Positions 9,903-18,955 of a stretch of DNA of 64,000 nucleotides are shown here, one piece after another; position 1 is the first letter of the stretch, and each line of letters begins with the position of its first letter. A model generated the notes under the pieces. The model was not told the origin of the DNA. It did no database searches and was given only the letters and a program-made list of their open reading frames with translations. Made by a program: the position numbers and the translations under genes. This DNA comes from JAOXRU01 sp965247735 (GTDB taxonomy: Bacteria > Bacteroidota > Bacteroidia > Flavobacteriales > Flavobacteriaceae): NCBI GenBank assembly GCA_965247735.1, contig CBDFHN010000002.1:2108001-2172000 (forward strand), in the 5' to 3' direction.

Positions 9903-11366
9903 ATGAAAGCAAAAAAGAATAGTAATAAAAATAAACGCTGTCTTTACAACACGGCTAAACTAGGTTCAACCCTTGCAATAGGGCTTTTATTGTTTGCTTG
10001 TAATCCTAAACAAACAAAAGATAACAGTACACATTCTCATGATACTGATGATGCTCATGGACATTCACACTATTCTAATCATTTAGATATTGATGCCCAC
10101 AAACTTCTTTTCCCGAGTAGAACTCCAGATAGGATTATTGCAAACTTAACTGCAGATCCAGCCACTAGTTTTGCAGTAAACTGGCGAACAAACCAGCAAA
10201 TAACATCTAGTGTATTACAAGTAGCTTTGGCAACAGATGGACCGGAGTTTCTTTTAGAAGGTGTAAAAACGGTAACAGCTACTACTGAAGTTTTTGAAAA
10301 TCAAAATAGAAAAGAGCCATTGGTAAAAGCAAACTTTCATTCCGTAATTGTAGAGGAATTAAAAGCAAATACTACCTATGTATATAGAGTGGGTAATGGA
10401 AAAGAAGAAGATAAGGACTTGTGGAGCGAATGGTTTCAATTTACTACTGCCAGAGATGCTAGTTCAGAAGAGCCATTTAGTTTTATCTATTTTGGAGATG
10501 CTCAAAACCAAGTAAAATCAATGTGGAGTAGGGTTATTCGTAATTCTTATAAAAAATTCCCAGAGGTAGATTTCATGTTGCACGCAGGAGATTTAATAAA
10601 TGATAGAGATGCCAATTTAGAATGGGGCGAGTGGTTCCATGCAGGAAGTTTTATACATGCTACGGTACCTAGCATAATGACACCTGGTAATCATGAATAC
10701 AGAAACGATAGTTTATCGGTTTTATGGAAACCACAGTTTACCTTGCCAAAAAATGGCCCAATAGAAAGTGTTAAAGAAACCTGTTATGCAATTGACTATC
10801 AAAACTTAAAAATGATTTCTATTGATGCGCCAGCCTTGGATGTAGATCATAGAGATGGACAAGTACAAGTAAAATGGCTTGATTCTGTTTTGGCAAATAA
10901 CAACAAAAAATGGACAGCAATCACCCTACATTACCCGATATTTTCTACCGCAAAAAACAGAGACAATAAAGATTTAAGAGAAGCACTAAAACCACTAATA
11001 GACAAGTATAAGGTAGATATTGTTTTGCAAGGACATGACCATACCTATGCAAGAGGAGCTGTAAGTAACAACACAAGTGGTAACACAGGTATTGATGAGG
11101 TTGGTACTATATATGCTGTTTCGGTAAGTGGACCAAAAATGTACGAGTCTAAAGACCAAAACTGGATGGAACGCAGGGGAGAATTTACCCAGTTATTTCA
11201 GATCATCACTATTGGTAAAGACAGTTTATCTTATGAAGCATATACGCCTATTGGAAACTTATATGATGCTTTTGACCTCATAAAAAAAGATGGAAAAAAG
11301 AAACTTGTAAATAGAGTTCCTGAAACACCACAGCGATTTAAAAATGAATTCATAAAAGAAAAATAA
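9903..11366 (+). CDS. Purple-acid-phosphatase-like metallophosphoesterase lipoprotein
   Basis: This 487-residue exported enzyme is likely a phosphomonoesterase or phosphodiesterase of the calcineurin-like superfamily. The lipobox LLFAC puts the acylated cysteine at residue 33. Residues 44-66 form a His/Asp-rich stretch with seven histidines. Residues about 75-185 resemble the fibronectin-like N-terminal domain of purple acid phosphatases. The metal site is complete: FGDAQ (D199), HAGDLIND (D230), GNHE (N263, H264), LHYP and QGHDHTYAR. It follows SusCD by 165 bases, across a strong hairpin, and precedes a GDPD. Together these suggest that a diester or monoester is cleaved at the cell surface and its product is imported. 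The exact substrate is unknown. Confidence 0.87.
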   Translation: MKAKKNSNKNKRCLYNTAKLGSTLAIGLLLFACNPKQTKDNSTHSHDTDDAHGHSHYSNHLDIDAHKLLFPSRTPDRIIANLTADPATSFAVNWRTNQQITSSVLQVALATDGPEFLLEGVKTVTATTEVFENQNRKEPLVKANFHSVIVEELKANTTYVYRVGNGKEEDKDLWSEWFQFTTARDASSEEPFSFIYFGDAQNQVKSMWSRVIRNSYKKFPEVDFMLHAGDLINDRDANLEWGEWFHAGSFIHATVPSIMTPGNHEYRNDSLSVLWKPQFTLPKNGPIESVKETCYAIDYQNLKMISIDAPALDVDHRDGQVQVKWLDSVLANNNKKWTAITLHYPIFSTAKNRDNKDLREALKPLIDKYKVDIVLQGHDHTYARGAVSNNTSGNTGIDEVGTIYAVSVSGPKMYESKDQNWMERRGEFTQLFQIITIGKDSLSYEAYTPIGNLYDAFDLIKKDGKKKLVNRVPETPQRFKNEFIKEK

Positions 11367-11500
11367 TAACATCCGCTAAGAAGGTAGCTTTATACGGGAA
11401 ACAATTATGAAACACCCATTAACAAAGGTTTTTTCGCCCAAAAAGATGACTAATTGAAGGTGTACCATGTGACCGATTTAATAAAAATAGACAAAGACAC

Positions 11501-12364
11501 ATGAAAACTATTTTAAGTACTTTAATCGCTTTTTTTATTGTGATTTCTGGTCTTGTAGCGCAAGAAACACAAGCTTACATCTACACGAAAAACCATTTAA
11601 AAAAAGCTGATAAAAATGTAGTTTTAGTAACTGCACATAGGGCAGCTCATCAAAAACATCCCGAAAACTCAATAGCCTCTATATTAGAAGCCATACGAAT
11701 TGGTGTTGATATTGTAGAATTAGATATTAGGGTTACTAAAGATGGGGTTCCAATATTGATGCATGACGATACTATCGACAGAACTACTAATGCTAGTGGA
11801 AAAGCAGAAAAAATGACATACGAAGCGCTACAAGAGATTCAATTGCTTGGGGCTGATGGTAAACCAACTCCATATAAAATACCAAGTTTAGAAGCAGTAT
11901 TGCAAGTGGCGAAAGGGAAAATTTGGATCGATTTAGATATTAAAACAAGTCTTAGGCAATTGGATGCTGTTGTTGCTGTCTTGCAAAAAACAACAGATGA
12001 TGAAGGGTACTTTTTTTATGATGGTGATTATAAATCTTTAAAACGAATACGAAAGAAATTGCCTAATGCCCTGATAATGCTCAAATGTTATCCAACCGAT
12101 AACTACAACAAAAAAATAAAGAGACTGAACCCCGATTTAATTCACTTGGGAAATACAGAAGAAGATAAAGCAAGGATGTTTTTAGATGAGTTAAAACCAT
12201 ACAATAAACTCTTATTTGCCAATGCGCTTGGAACAATTGATAAAAAAGCCAATGACGCTATTGAAGCTTATGATTTACTCCTAACAAAACCAATACATAT
12301 TATCCAAACAGATTATCCAATGTTGTTATTGAATTATTTAAGATTAAAAAAGATGCATTTATAA
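11501..12364 (+). CDS. Secreted glycerophosphodiester phosphodiesterase family protein
   Basis: This 287-residue protein has a signal peptide (1-20, ending LVAQ) and a GDPD TIM barrel. The metal and catalytic residues are present: AHRAAHQKHPENS (H46, R47, E55, N56), VELDIRVTKDG (E73, D75) and LMHDD (H88, the second catalytic histidine). The family hydrolyses deacylated phospholipids such as glycerophosphocholine to glycerol-3-phosphate and an alcohol. It is 287 residues long including the signal peptide, normal for secreted GDPDs. It is the last gene of the SusCD-phosphatase unit and is followed by a shared terminator. Location is periplasmic or surface, with the signal peptide as the evidence. 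Confidence 0.88.
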   Translation: MKTILSTLIAFFIVISGLVAQETQAYIYTKNHLKKADKNVVLVTAHRAAHQKHPENSIASILEAIRIGVDIVELDIRVTKDGVPILMHDDTIDRTTNASGKAEKMTYEALQEIQLLGADGKPTPYKIPSLEAVLQVAKGKIWIDLDIKTSLRQLDAVVAVLQKTTDDEGYFFYDGDYKSLKRIRKKLPNALIMLKCYPTDNYNKKIKRLNPDLIHLGNTEEDKARMFLDELKPYNKLLFANALGTIDKKANDAIEAYDLLLTKPIHIIQTDYPMLLLNYLRLKKMHL

Positions 12365-12385
12365 CGTCTTCTCTCTTTTATATCT

Positions 12386-12428
12386 AAAAAAAAGCGAATG
12401 ATACTTAATCTATTATTCGCTTTTTTTT
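12386..12428. terminator. Bidirectional terminator between GDPD and sigma gene
   Basis: A stem of eight A's plus GCGAAT (12386-12399) pairs with ATTCGC plus eight T's (12415-12428). It serves both convergent genes, and its right arm overlaps the last codons of the sigma gene. Confidence 0.8.
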
Positions 12429-12994
12429 AATAGCATCCATAGCACTATTTTTAACTGACTTTCTTCCAATTGTTCCCTTAAGATAGAAAAGGCTTTGGTT
12501 TTTTGATTTTCTACTGTTTTTATTGAAATATTAAGATATACTGCAATCTCGGCATTAGAAAGCCCTTCTTTTTTGCTCAACACAAAGATTTCTTTACATC
12601 TATTTGGCAATTTATCAATCTCGTTTGTGACTTTAGCTATCAACACATCAATGCTACTTTCATCAAAATCATCAATAACTTCAATTAAAGACTCGTGGTA
12701 TTTTTGCTCAAGTAGCTTTCGCTTTTTAGATTTATTATCCGTATTTAAAAAATCGTTATATACAGCTTTATATAAAAAGCTTTTTATAGCATAACTACCA
12801 TCTAGTTTTTCTCTAAATTTCCAAGTACTTAAAAATACATTCTGTAAAATATCTTGAGCTTTATTACGGTCTTTACTCAACATTAAAGCATAAGAAAACA
12901 AAGAACTAGAATACCTATTTACCAAAAAAGTATACGCTTCCTCATCTCCTTTCTTTAAGGCTTCAATTAAAAAAGAATTGTTATCAAAACTCAT
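12413..12994 (-). CDS. ECF RNA polymerase sigma factor (FecI-like)
   Basis: This 193-residue sigma-70 family factor of the extracytoplasmic type is the size usual for Bacteroidota FecI-like factors. Region 2 lies at about residues 15-85 (LVNRYSSSLFSYALMLSKDRNKAQDILQ has the helix that binds core and the -10 element). Region 4 lies at about 125-180 (LPNRCKEIFVLSKKEGLSNAEIA, then ISIKTVENQ as the recognition helix). It is divergent from the fecR gene across 117 bases. Such factors are held by their FecR partner until the cognate STN-SusC signals substrate. It should switch on the downstream SusC/SusD/GH3 genes. I did not find a standard TTTG/TAnnTTTG promoter in the divergent region. Confidence 0.9.
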   Translation of the reverse strand: MSFDNNSFLIEALKKGDEEAYTFLVNRYSSSLFSYALMLSKDRNKAQDILQNVFLSTWKFREKLDGSYAIKSFLYKAVYNDFLNTDNKSKKRKLLEQKYHESLIEVIDDFDESSIDVLIAKVTNEIDKLPNRCKEIFVLSKKEGLSNAEIAVYLNISIKTVENQKTKAFSILREQLEESQLKIVLWMLLKKSE

Positions 12995-13111
12995 ATTATT
13001 TTTCAGAAAAACACAAAATACTGATTCTAACTACAATAATATAAAAAAAACATTATACACATGGGGGTATTCGTTTTTTCGTTTGTATTACTTATAAGCA
13101 ACAACTTTTAA

Positions 13112-14260
13112 ATGATTCCAACCGCGATAACACATCTAATTATTAAATATCTAAATGAAACAATTTCGGATGTTGAAACTGACACATTAAATGATTGGCT
13201 AAAATCCAAAGAAAACCACACGCTCTTTAATAGCTATGTAAAAACACAATTTTTAATTACAATTGGCACAACAACAGTTGACACTGATAAAATTAATCAT
13301 AAATTACTTTCCGAGATAAATAGTAAAACTACCAATACATTTAACTGGAAGTCCTTATATAAATATGCTGCTTTGCTTATTATTGTTATCAGCATTGCTT
13401 TTTACACCAAACAATACTTAACTACAGCTAATCTTACCGTAATTTCTCCAAATGCTATTACCCTACAAACAGATGATGCGCATCCTAAAAACATTACTAA
13501 AAACGTCTATAAAACACTCACCAATAGCAATGGAGACATTATTGGAAGACAAGAAAACTCTCGTCTTATCTACAAAAAAAACAAGAACATTAGCGTATTA
13601 GCTTACCATACACTTCGTGTTCCATATGGTGAAAAATTTGATCTTGTTTTATCTGACGACACCCATATTATTTTAAACTCTGGAAGCTCTATTAAGTATC
13701 CAACCCAATTTTCATCTGGAAACAAAAGAGAAGTTTACCTCGAAGGAGAAGCTTTCTTTAAAGTAGCTAAGGATAGTATTCACCCATTTATAGTAAATAC
13801 CCAAGCACTAAATGTTAAAGTACTTGGAACCGATTTTAATGTAAGTAACTATAAAGAGGACAAAGAGCTTTATGTTGTACTAGTTGAAGGTTCTGTTAAC
13901 TTAGAAATTAACAACCAGACCAATAAACTTAAGCATAAGACAAACTTAATTCCTGGGACTAAAGGCTCTTTTGACAAAAAAGAAAAAATAATTAGGGTTC
14001 AAAAAATCAATACAGACAGTTACACTTCGTGGATTAAAGGAAATCTTGTTTTTAGAAATACTACATTTCAAAACTTTATCACAAAGCTTGAAAGGCAATA
14101 CAATGTAAAAATCATTAACACCAATAAAGAACTATCAAAAATACTATTTAGTACAACTGTAGAAACCAACACGGAAACACTAACTGATGTATTAAATCAT
14201 TTTAGCAAAATACACCCAATACACTATAGTATAAAAGGAAATTTAATAACCATAAACTAA
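13112..14260 (+). CDS. FecR family anti-sigma factor
   Basis: This 382-residue single-pass inner-membrane protein has a cytoplasmic sigma-binding helix bundle (about 1-70), one transmembrane segment (about 84-99), a periplasmic FecR domain (about 170-270) and a C-terminal DUF4974/STN-contact domain (about 310-382). The FecR domain has the recognisable LRVPYGEKFDLVLSDDTHI, LNSGSSIKYPTQF, VYLEGEAFFKVAK and VLGTDFNVSNY. In such trios the C-terminal domain touches the STN domain of the SusC transporter and passes its signal to the sigma factor. Both partners are encoded next to it: sigma upstream (divergent) and STN-SusC 135 bases downstream. Confidence 0.92.
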   Translation: MIPTAITHLIIKYLNETISDVETDTLNDWLKSKENHTLFNSYVKTQFLITIGTTTVDTDKINHKLLSEINSKTTNTFNWKSLYKYAALLIIVISIAFYTKQYLTTANLTVISPNAITLQTDDAHPKNITKNVYKTLTNSNGDIIGRQENSRLIYKKNKNISVLAYHTLRVPYGEKFDLVLSDDTHIILNSGSSIKYPTQFSSGNKREVYLEGEAFFKVAKDSIHPFIVNTQALNVKVLGTDFNVSNYKEDKELYVVLVEGSVNLEINNQTNKLKHKTNLIPGTKGSFDKKEKIIRVQKINTDSYTSWIKGNLVFRNTTFQNFITKLERQYNVKIINTNKELSKILFSTTVETNTETLTDVLNHFSKIHPIHYSIKGNLITIN

Positions 14261-14395
14261 AATACGTTTAGAAATACTATTATTAAACTAAAAAAACCAC
14301 AATTTATCTGTCTTTTTACTGAAGCACAAAAAATGAAAAATGCTTCCACGTTTCTCGATTTAGACTGTGATTAAATTATTAAATTAGATTTAAAA

Positions 14396-17300
14396 ATGAA
14401 GCTAACGCTGCTTTTTCTTCTTGTTACTTTGGTTGCTATAAAGGCAAACCCATCGTATTCTCAAACAACTAACATATCTCTAGAGGTACAAAATGTAACT
14501 GTTTCAAAAGTTATTGATGAAATAGAGCGCAAAACAGATTTCAGGTTTTTATTTATTGCTGGATCTGTGGACCTTGAAAGAAACGTATCACTATCGTATT
14601 CTAAAAAGTCAATTAAAACAATATTGAAGCTGCTCTTTAAAAACACCGAAACAGCTTTTGAGATAGCTGATCGAAAAATTATTTTAAGAAAAATCAATAA
14701 AACTAGTAAACCAACCTCCATTCTAATCACTAAAAAAGAGCAAGCCAAAGTAAGCGGAATTGTTTTAGACGAATTTAAAACACCTTTACCGAGTGTAACT
14801 ATTATAATTAAAGGAACTGCAACTGGAGTAATTACAGATTTTGATGGAAAATTTAGTATTGCTGCTAGCTTAGGTGACGTATTGGTTTTTTCTTTTGTTG
14901 GAATGCTATCTAAAGAACTAACTATTAGCTACGCTAATCAAAAAAATATTTCTATTCAACTAACAGCAGATATTCTTCTTTTAGACGAAATGGTTGTAAC
15001 TGGCACCTCTGCCCTTACCAGTAAAAAACAATTAGGTAATGCAATTTCTACTATAAAAAGTGAAGCCATTAGCAATTCTGGAGCACAAGGAGTAACCGCA
15101 GCATTATCAGGAAAAATTACTGGAGCAGTCGTAAATCAAAATTCTGGAAATCCGGCAGGAGGAATAAGTGTTACACTACGTGGGGCAAGTACGGTATTTG
15201 GTAATTCTGACCCTTTATACATTATGGATGGTGTAATTGTAGACAATTCTTCTACTGAGTTATTACCCTTAGGTGGCTATGCACAAAACAGACTTGTAGA
15301 CATAAACCCAAATGATATTGACCGTATAGAAGTTATTAAAGGAGCAGCTGCCGCTGCAATATATGGATCTAGAGCGAGCAATGGAGTTGTTCAAATTTTT
15401 ACAAAAAAAGGAGTCATTGGAGAAACTCAAATTTCTTTTTCTTATAGTACTAAAATAAATCAACTGCGAAAACAAATTGAAGAAAACCAAGAACCTTTTC
15501 AATTTGAAGCTCCAGGAAGCAGTGTATTAGTTCCCGTAGAGCGTTACCAAATGCAAGACCGCATCTTCAGAACAGCTATAGGGTCTGACTATAATTTATC
15601 ACTTAAAGGAGGAACAGAAAAAACACAATTTTTCACTTCTCTTTCACATTCAAAAAATGAAGGAATAATAAAAAATACAGATTATAAAAGATATACACTA
15701 CGAGCAAATATAAATCACAAAATTAACGATTGGCTAAAAACATCAATAAGCACTAATTATGCAATAAGCACTAGTCAAGAATTACCAAATGGAGGTATGC
15801 TTGCTCCAAATGAATTTTTTGGCGTATTAACAGGGTTTGCTTTTCTAAATACCAATTACAATCCAGAACGTCAATCCGATGGAAGTTATATCAATAATTT
15901 GGGCTTTACCCTTGCCGCAAACCCAATAGCGGCTATTGATAATTATGATTTTACCATGAAAACCAATAGATTTATTGGAAGCGTAAAATTAGAAGCAAAA
16001 CCATTTGAAAACTTTAGTATTGAATATATTTTAGGTTACGACGGAAGCACATCTAGAGCAACAGCATATATTCCAATTGGTATCCTTCCAAAAATAACTG
16101 GCTGGAGCAGAGTTGCTGAAAAAACAGCATTACTACTTAATAACGATTTAAACTTTAGCTATGCTGCCTCCATTTCGGACCATCTAAAATCCATATCAAG
16201 CCTTGGATTTACACAACAATATGATAGAACTTCCATATTTGCAATTACCAGCGATAGGCTATCTCCATCTATAAAATCTACAACAGCAGGAAGCATTATC
16301 TCAAGATCAGACATAAGAGAAGAACGCTCTATACGTGGAGCGTATTTTCAACAAACCTTTAACTTATCAGATAAACTATTTGTTACTGGAGCAATAAGAT
16401 TAGACCAAGCCTCTACTTTTGGTGCTAATGAGCGCACACAATTTTACCCAAAAGCAAGTATGTCTTATATGCTTTCTGATGAAGAATATTGGAAAAACTC
16501 CTTATCATCTATTTTTAACTCTTTTAAAATTAGAGCTTCGTATGGAGAAGCTGGAAACTTAACTGCGTTATCTGCTTTTGATAAGTCTACCAATTATAGC
16601 CCTGTACCAATTAATGGACAAACTGGTTTTTCTCCCGACCCACAAGCTGGTAATCTAGATATAAAACCCGAACGTCAGAAAGAAATTGAAATCGGTTTTG
16701 ATGCCAGTACCTTTAAAGGAAGACTTGGCATTGAATTCTCCTATTACAATGTAAAGGTTATTGACCTATTGCTAAGTAGAGTTCTTGCACCTTCATCTGG
16801 ATTCTCAAGACGATTAGAAAATGTAGGAACACTAAGCAACAGTGGCTTTGAACTATTGCTAAAAGGACAATTATTAAAAACAAAAAACGCTGGCTGGAAC
16901 ATACTCCTGAATTATAGTCAAAACAAAAATGAAGTTAATGATATAGATGGAGGAGAATTAGTACTTCCTGATGTTTTTGACCAAGCTGTTGTTGCCAAAA
17001 ACGGATATCCAATAGGTGTATTTTCTGGAACGTATTTTATCAGAGACGCCAATGGAAATATTAGTACAGACAACAATAACCTTCCTATTACATCAACTGA
17101 TAGAAAAATTATTGGGGACCCAAATCCAAATTGGACAGGTTCCCTAATAAACGAAGTAAACTATAAAAACTGGAAATTTAGAATGCAATTAGATGCTGTA
17201 ATGGGATTTGATGTTTTTAACTGGACAGATAGACTTAATAGCCATACCGACCTTTTTGGGGGAGGCGCAAGAGATGCACAAGAAATTAGAGGAGAACTTC

Positions 17301-17593
17301 CAAGAGGATATAATGCTGCTACTTTTCAAACATTTGAACGCTATATTGAAGATGGGTCATTTGTAAAACTAAGAGAACTGTCTTTAGCTTATAATTTTAA
17401 TTTTGACAATTCCAAACTATTCAAAAGCATGACTGTTTCTTTTGTAGGGCGCAATCTACTTTCCTTTGATAATTATAGCGGATGGGATCCAGAAGTTAGC
17501 TCTTTTGGACAAAGAAATGGAGTGAGAGGAATGGACTTTAATGAAGTACCTATTCCACGTACCTACCAACTAGGTCTAAACATCAGCTTCTAA
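14396..17593 (+). CDS. SusC/RagA family TonB-dependent transducer with STN domain
   Basis: This 1065-residue outer-membrane transporter also signals. After a signal peptide (about 1-22) comes an STN domain (about 28-100; VTVSKVIDEIERKTDFRFLF), the part that contacts FecR. A carboxypeptidase-regulatory-like domain follows (about 115-195; VSGIVLDEFKTPLPSVTI), then the plug (about 200-320; LRGASTVFG, YIMDGVIVDN, VIKGAAAAAIYGSRASNGVVQIF) and the barrel ending LGLNISF. The start chosen is the ATG before KLTLLFLLV. A further in-frame ATG exists 21 codons upstream but is separated by a TAA. SusD follows after 13 bases, so the genes are an operon. The GH3 enzyme downstream points to an N-acetylglucosamine-containing glycan as the substrate (inference). 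Confidence 0.93.
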   Translation: MKLTLLFLLVTLVAIKANPSYSQTTNISLEVQNVTVSKVIDEIERKTDFRFLFIAGSVDLERNVSLSYSKKSIKTILKLLFKNTETAFEIADRKIILRKINKTSKPTSILITKKEQAKVSGIVLDEFKTPLPSVTIIIKGTATGVITDFDGKFSIAASLGDVLVFSFVGMLSKELTISYANQKNISIQLTADILLLDEMVVTGTSALTSKKQLGNAISTIKSEAISNSGAQGVTAALSGKITGAVVNQNSGNPAGGISVTLRGASTVFGNSDPLYIMDGVIVDNSSTELLPLGGYAQNRLVDINPNDIDRIEVIKGAAAAAIYGSRASNGVVQIFTKKGVIGETQISFSYSTKINQLRKQIEENQEPFQFEAPGSSVLVPVERYQMQDRIFRTAIGSDYNLSLKGGTEKTQFFTSLSHSKNEGIIKNTDYKRYTLRANINHKINDWLKTSISTNYAISTSQELPNGGMLAPNEFFGVLTGFAFLNTNYNPERQSDGSYINNLGFTLAANPIAAIDNYDFTMKTNRFIGSVKLEAKPFENFSIEYILGYDGSTSRATAYIPIGILPKITGWSRVAEKTALLLNNDLNFSYAASISDHLKSISSLGFTQQYDRTSIFAITSDRLSPSIKSTTAGSIISRSDIREERSIRGAYFQQTFNLSDKLFVTGAIRLDQASTFGANERTQFYPKASMSYMLSDEEYWKNSLSSIFNSFKIRASYGEAGNLTALSAFDKSTNYSPVPINGQTGFSPDPQAGNLDIKPERQKEIEIGFDASTFKGRLGIEFSYYNVKVIDLLLSRVLAPSSGFSRRLENVGTLSNSGFELLLKGQLLKTKNAGWNILLNYSQNKNEVNDIDGGELVLPDVFDQAVVAKNGYPIGVFSGTYFIRDANGNISTDNNNLPITSTDRKIIGDPNPNWTGSLINEVNYKNWKFRMQLDAVMGFDVFNWTDRLNSHTDLFGGGARDAQEIRGELPRGYNAATFQTFERYIEDGSFVKLRELSLAYNFNFDNSKLFKSMTVSFVGRNLLSFDNYSGWDPEVSSFGQRNGVRGMDFNEVPIPRTYQLGLNISF

Positions 17594-17606
17594 AAAAATT
17601 AAGGAA

Positions 17607-18935
17607 ATGAAAAAAAACATATATCTATTCGGATTAATTTCACTGCTGTTTTTATTATCTAACTGTACACTAGACTATGAAAACCCAAATGCAGCAACAG
17701 AAGACCAACTAAACAATAGCAATGCCCTAATGGCTTTAGCCATAGGAATACAACAACAATACTCTGTAAAAGCCTTAGACAACATCATTTTTGCACCTTC
17801 ATTAAGCACAAGAGAAACATCATTAATACTTACTAATGTTGCAAATCAGGAATTAGAAAAAGGAGGCACTGCTTTATTAGGAAATAACCTTAGAATTATC
17901 AATCTGTTTTCTTCAATTGCAAAGGTAAAAGGGATGACAGAAACCCTTTTAAAAACCATTCCTGAAACTACAGCAGTAGCAGGTACAAAATCTGGACTAA
18001 AAGCCTGGGGGAATCTCTTCCGTGCGTTATGCTTAGGAGCCATGTCACAAAGTTGGGAAGCTGTTCCACTACTTAATTCCACCAATAACGATGCTGCTTA
18101 TGTAGCTAGAGAAAATGCGCTTTTAGAAGCTATTACCCTTTTGGAAGAAGCTTTAACAATACTAGAGGATACACCTTCTTCTGACGAATTTAAATCTATA
18201 GTCTCTAAAAACATTAGCCTAACCAACACCATTAATGCTTACTTATCTAGATACCACCTAATGATGGGTAACTATGAAAAATCGATTACTACAGCTAATG
18301 CTATTGACATAAACAGTACTTCTGTTTTTGACTATGACGATCAGAATCAAAACCCTGTGTATGTAGGAATGCTAAGAGCAGGGGAATTATTGTTTTATGC
18401 TCCACGAGAAAATTTTGGGCTTCCAGCAGTACTAATACCCGAAGCCGAAGACCAGCGTATTGCTTTTTACCTAACAAACAATACAAACACGAGTCTAACT
18501 GGATTTCCCGTAAAAAACGGTACTAATTCACCTTTCTTTTCTACACCCACTTCAGGTATCCCTGTGTATCTTCCAGGTGAACTAACCCTAAATAAAGCTG
18601 AAGCTTATACAAGATTAGGAATGAATACAGAAGCGGTAGAAGAGATTGATAAAATCAGAACAAAGAAAGCTAGTGAAGATGCTTTTGGTTTAGGAGCTAA
18701 CCTAACAGCTTATAGCGGAGCATTAACTACAACTGCTATCCTTGACGAAATTTATAAAAACAGGCGAATTGAACTATTTTTAACTGGTCTAAGCCTTGAA
18801 GACAGCAGACGTTTTAACAGAGAAGGACCAACTAGCGATGGTAATTTTTTGACAGAAAGAAGTAGAAACTTCTATCCTTATCCTTCAACCGAAAGGGTCA
18901 ATAATCCAAACACACCAAATAATCCTATATTATAA
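17607..18935 (+). CDS. SusD/RagB family outer membrane lipoprotein
   Basis: This 442-residue lipoprotein is the lid partner of the STN-SusC 13 bases upstream. The lipobox LLSNC gives a lipidated cysteine at residue 20, followed by TLDYENPNAATEDQL, the usual SusD opening. Helical TPR-like stretches follow (LKAWGNLFRALCLGAMSQSWEAVPL; NAYLSRYHLMMGNYEKSI). The C-terminal region has LNKAEAYTRLG and IYKNRRIELFLTGLSLEDSRR, typical of the RagB family. It is shorter than many SusD proteins (500-600 residues), which may mean a smaller binding face. The GH3 gene follows after 20 bases. Confidence 0.92.
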   Translation: MKKNIYLFGLISLLFLLSNCTLDYENPNAATEDQLNNSNALMALAIGIQQQYSVKALDNIIFAPSLSTRETSLILTNVANQELEKGGTALLGNNLRIINLFSSIAKVKGMTETLLKTIPETTAVAGTKSGLKAWGNLFRALCLGAMSQSWEAVPLLNSTNNDAAYVARENALLEAITLLEEALTILEDTPSSDEFKSIVSKNISLTNTINAYLSRYHLMMGNYEKSITTANAIDINSTSVFDYDDQNQNPVYVGMLRAGELLFYAPRENFGLPAVLIPEAEDQRIAFYLTNNTNTSLTGFPVKNGTNSPFFSTPTSGIPVYLPGELTLNKAEAYTRLGMNTEAVEEIDKIRTKKASEDAFGLGANLTAYSGALTTTAILDEIYKNRRIELFLTGLSLEDSRRFNREGPTSDGNFLTERSRNFYPYPSTERVNNPNTPNNPIL

Positions 18936-18955
18936 CATTTAACTCAAAAAAAAGT

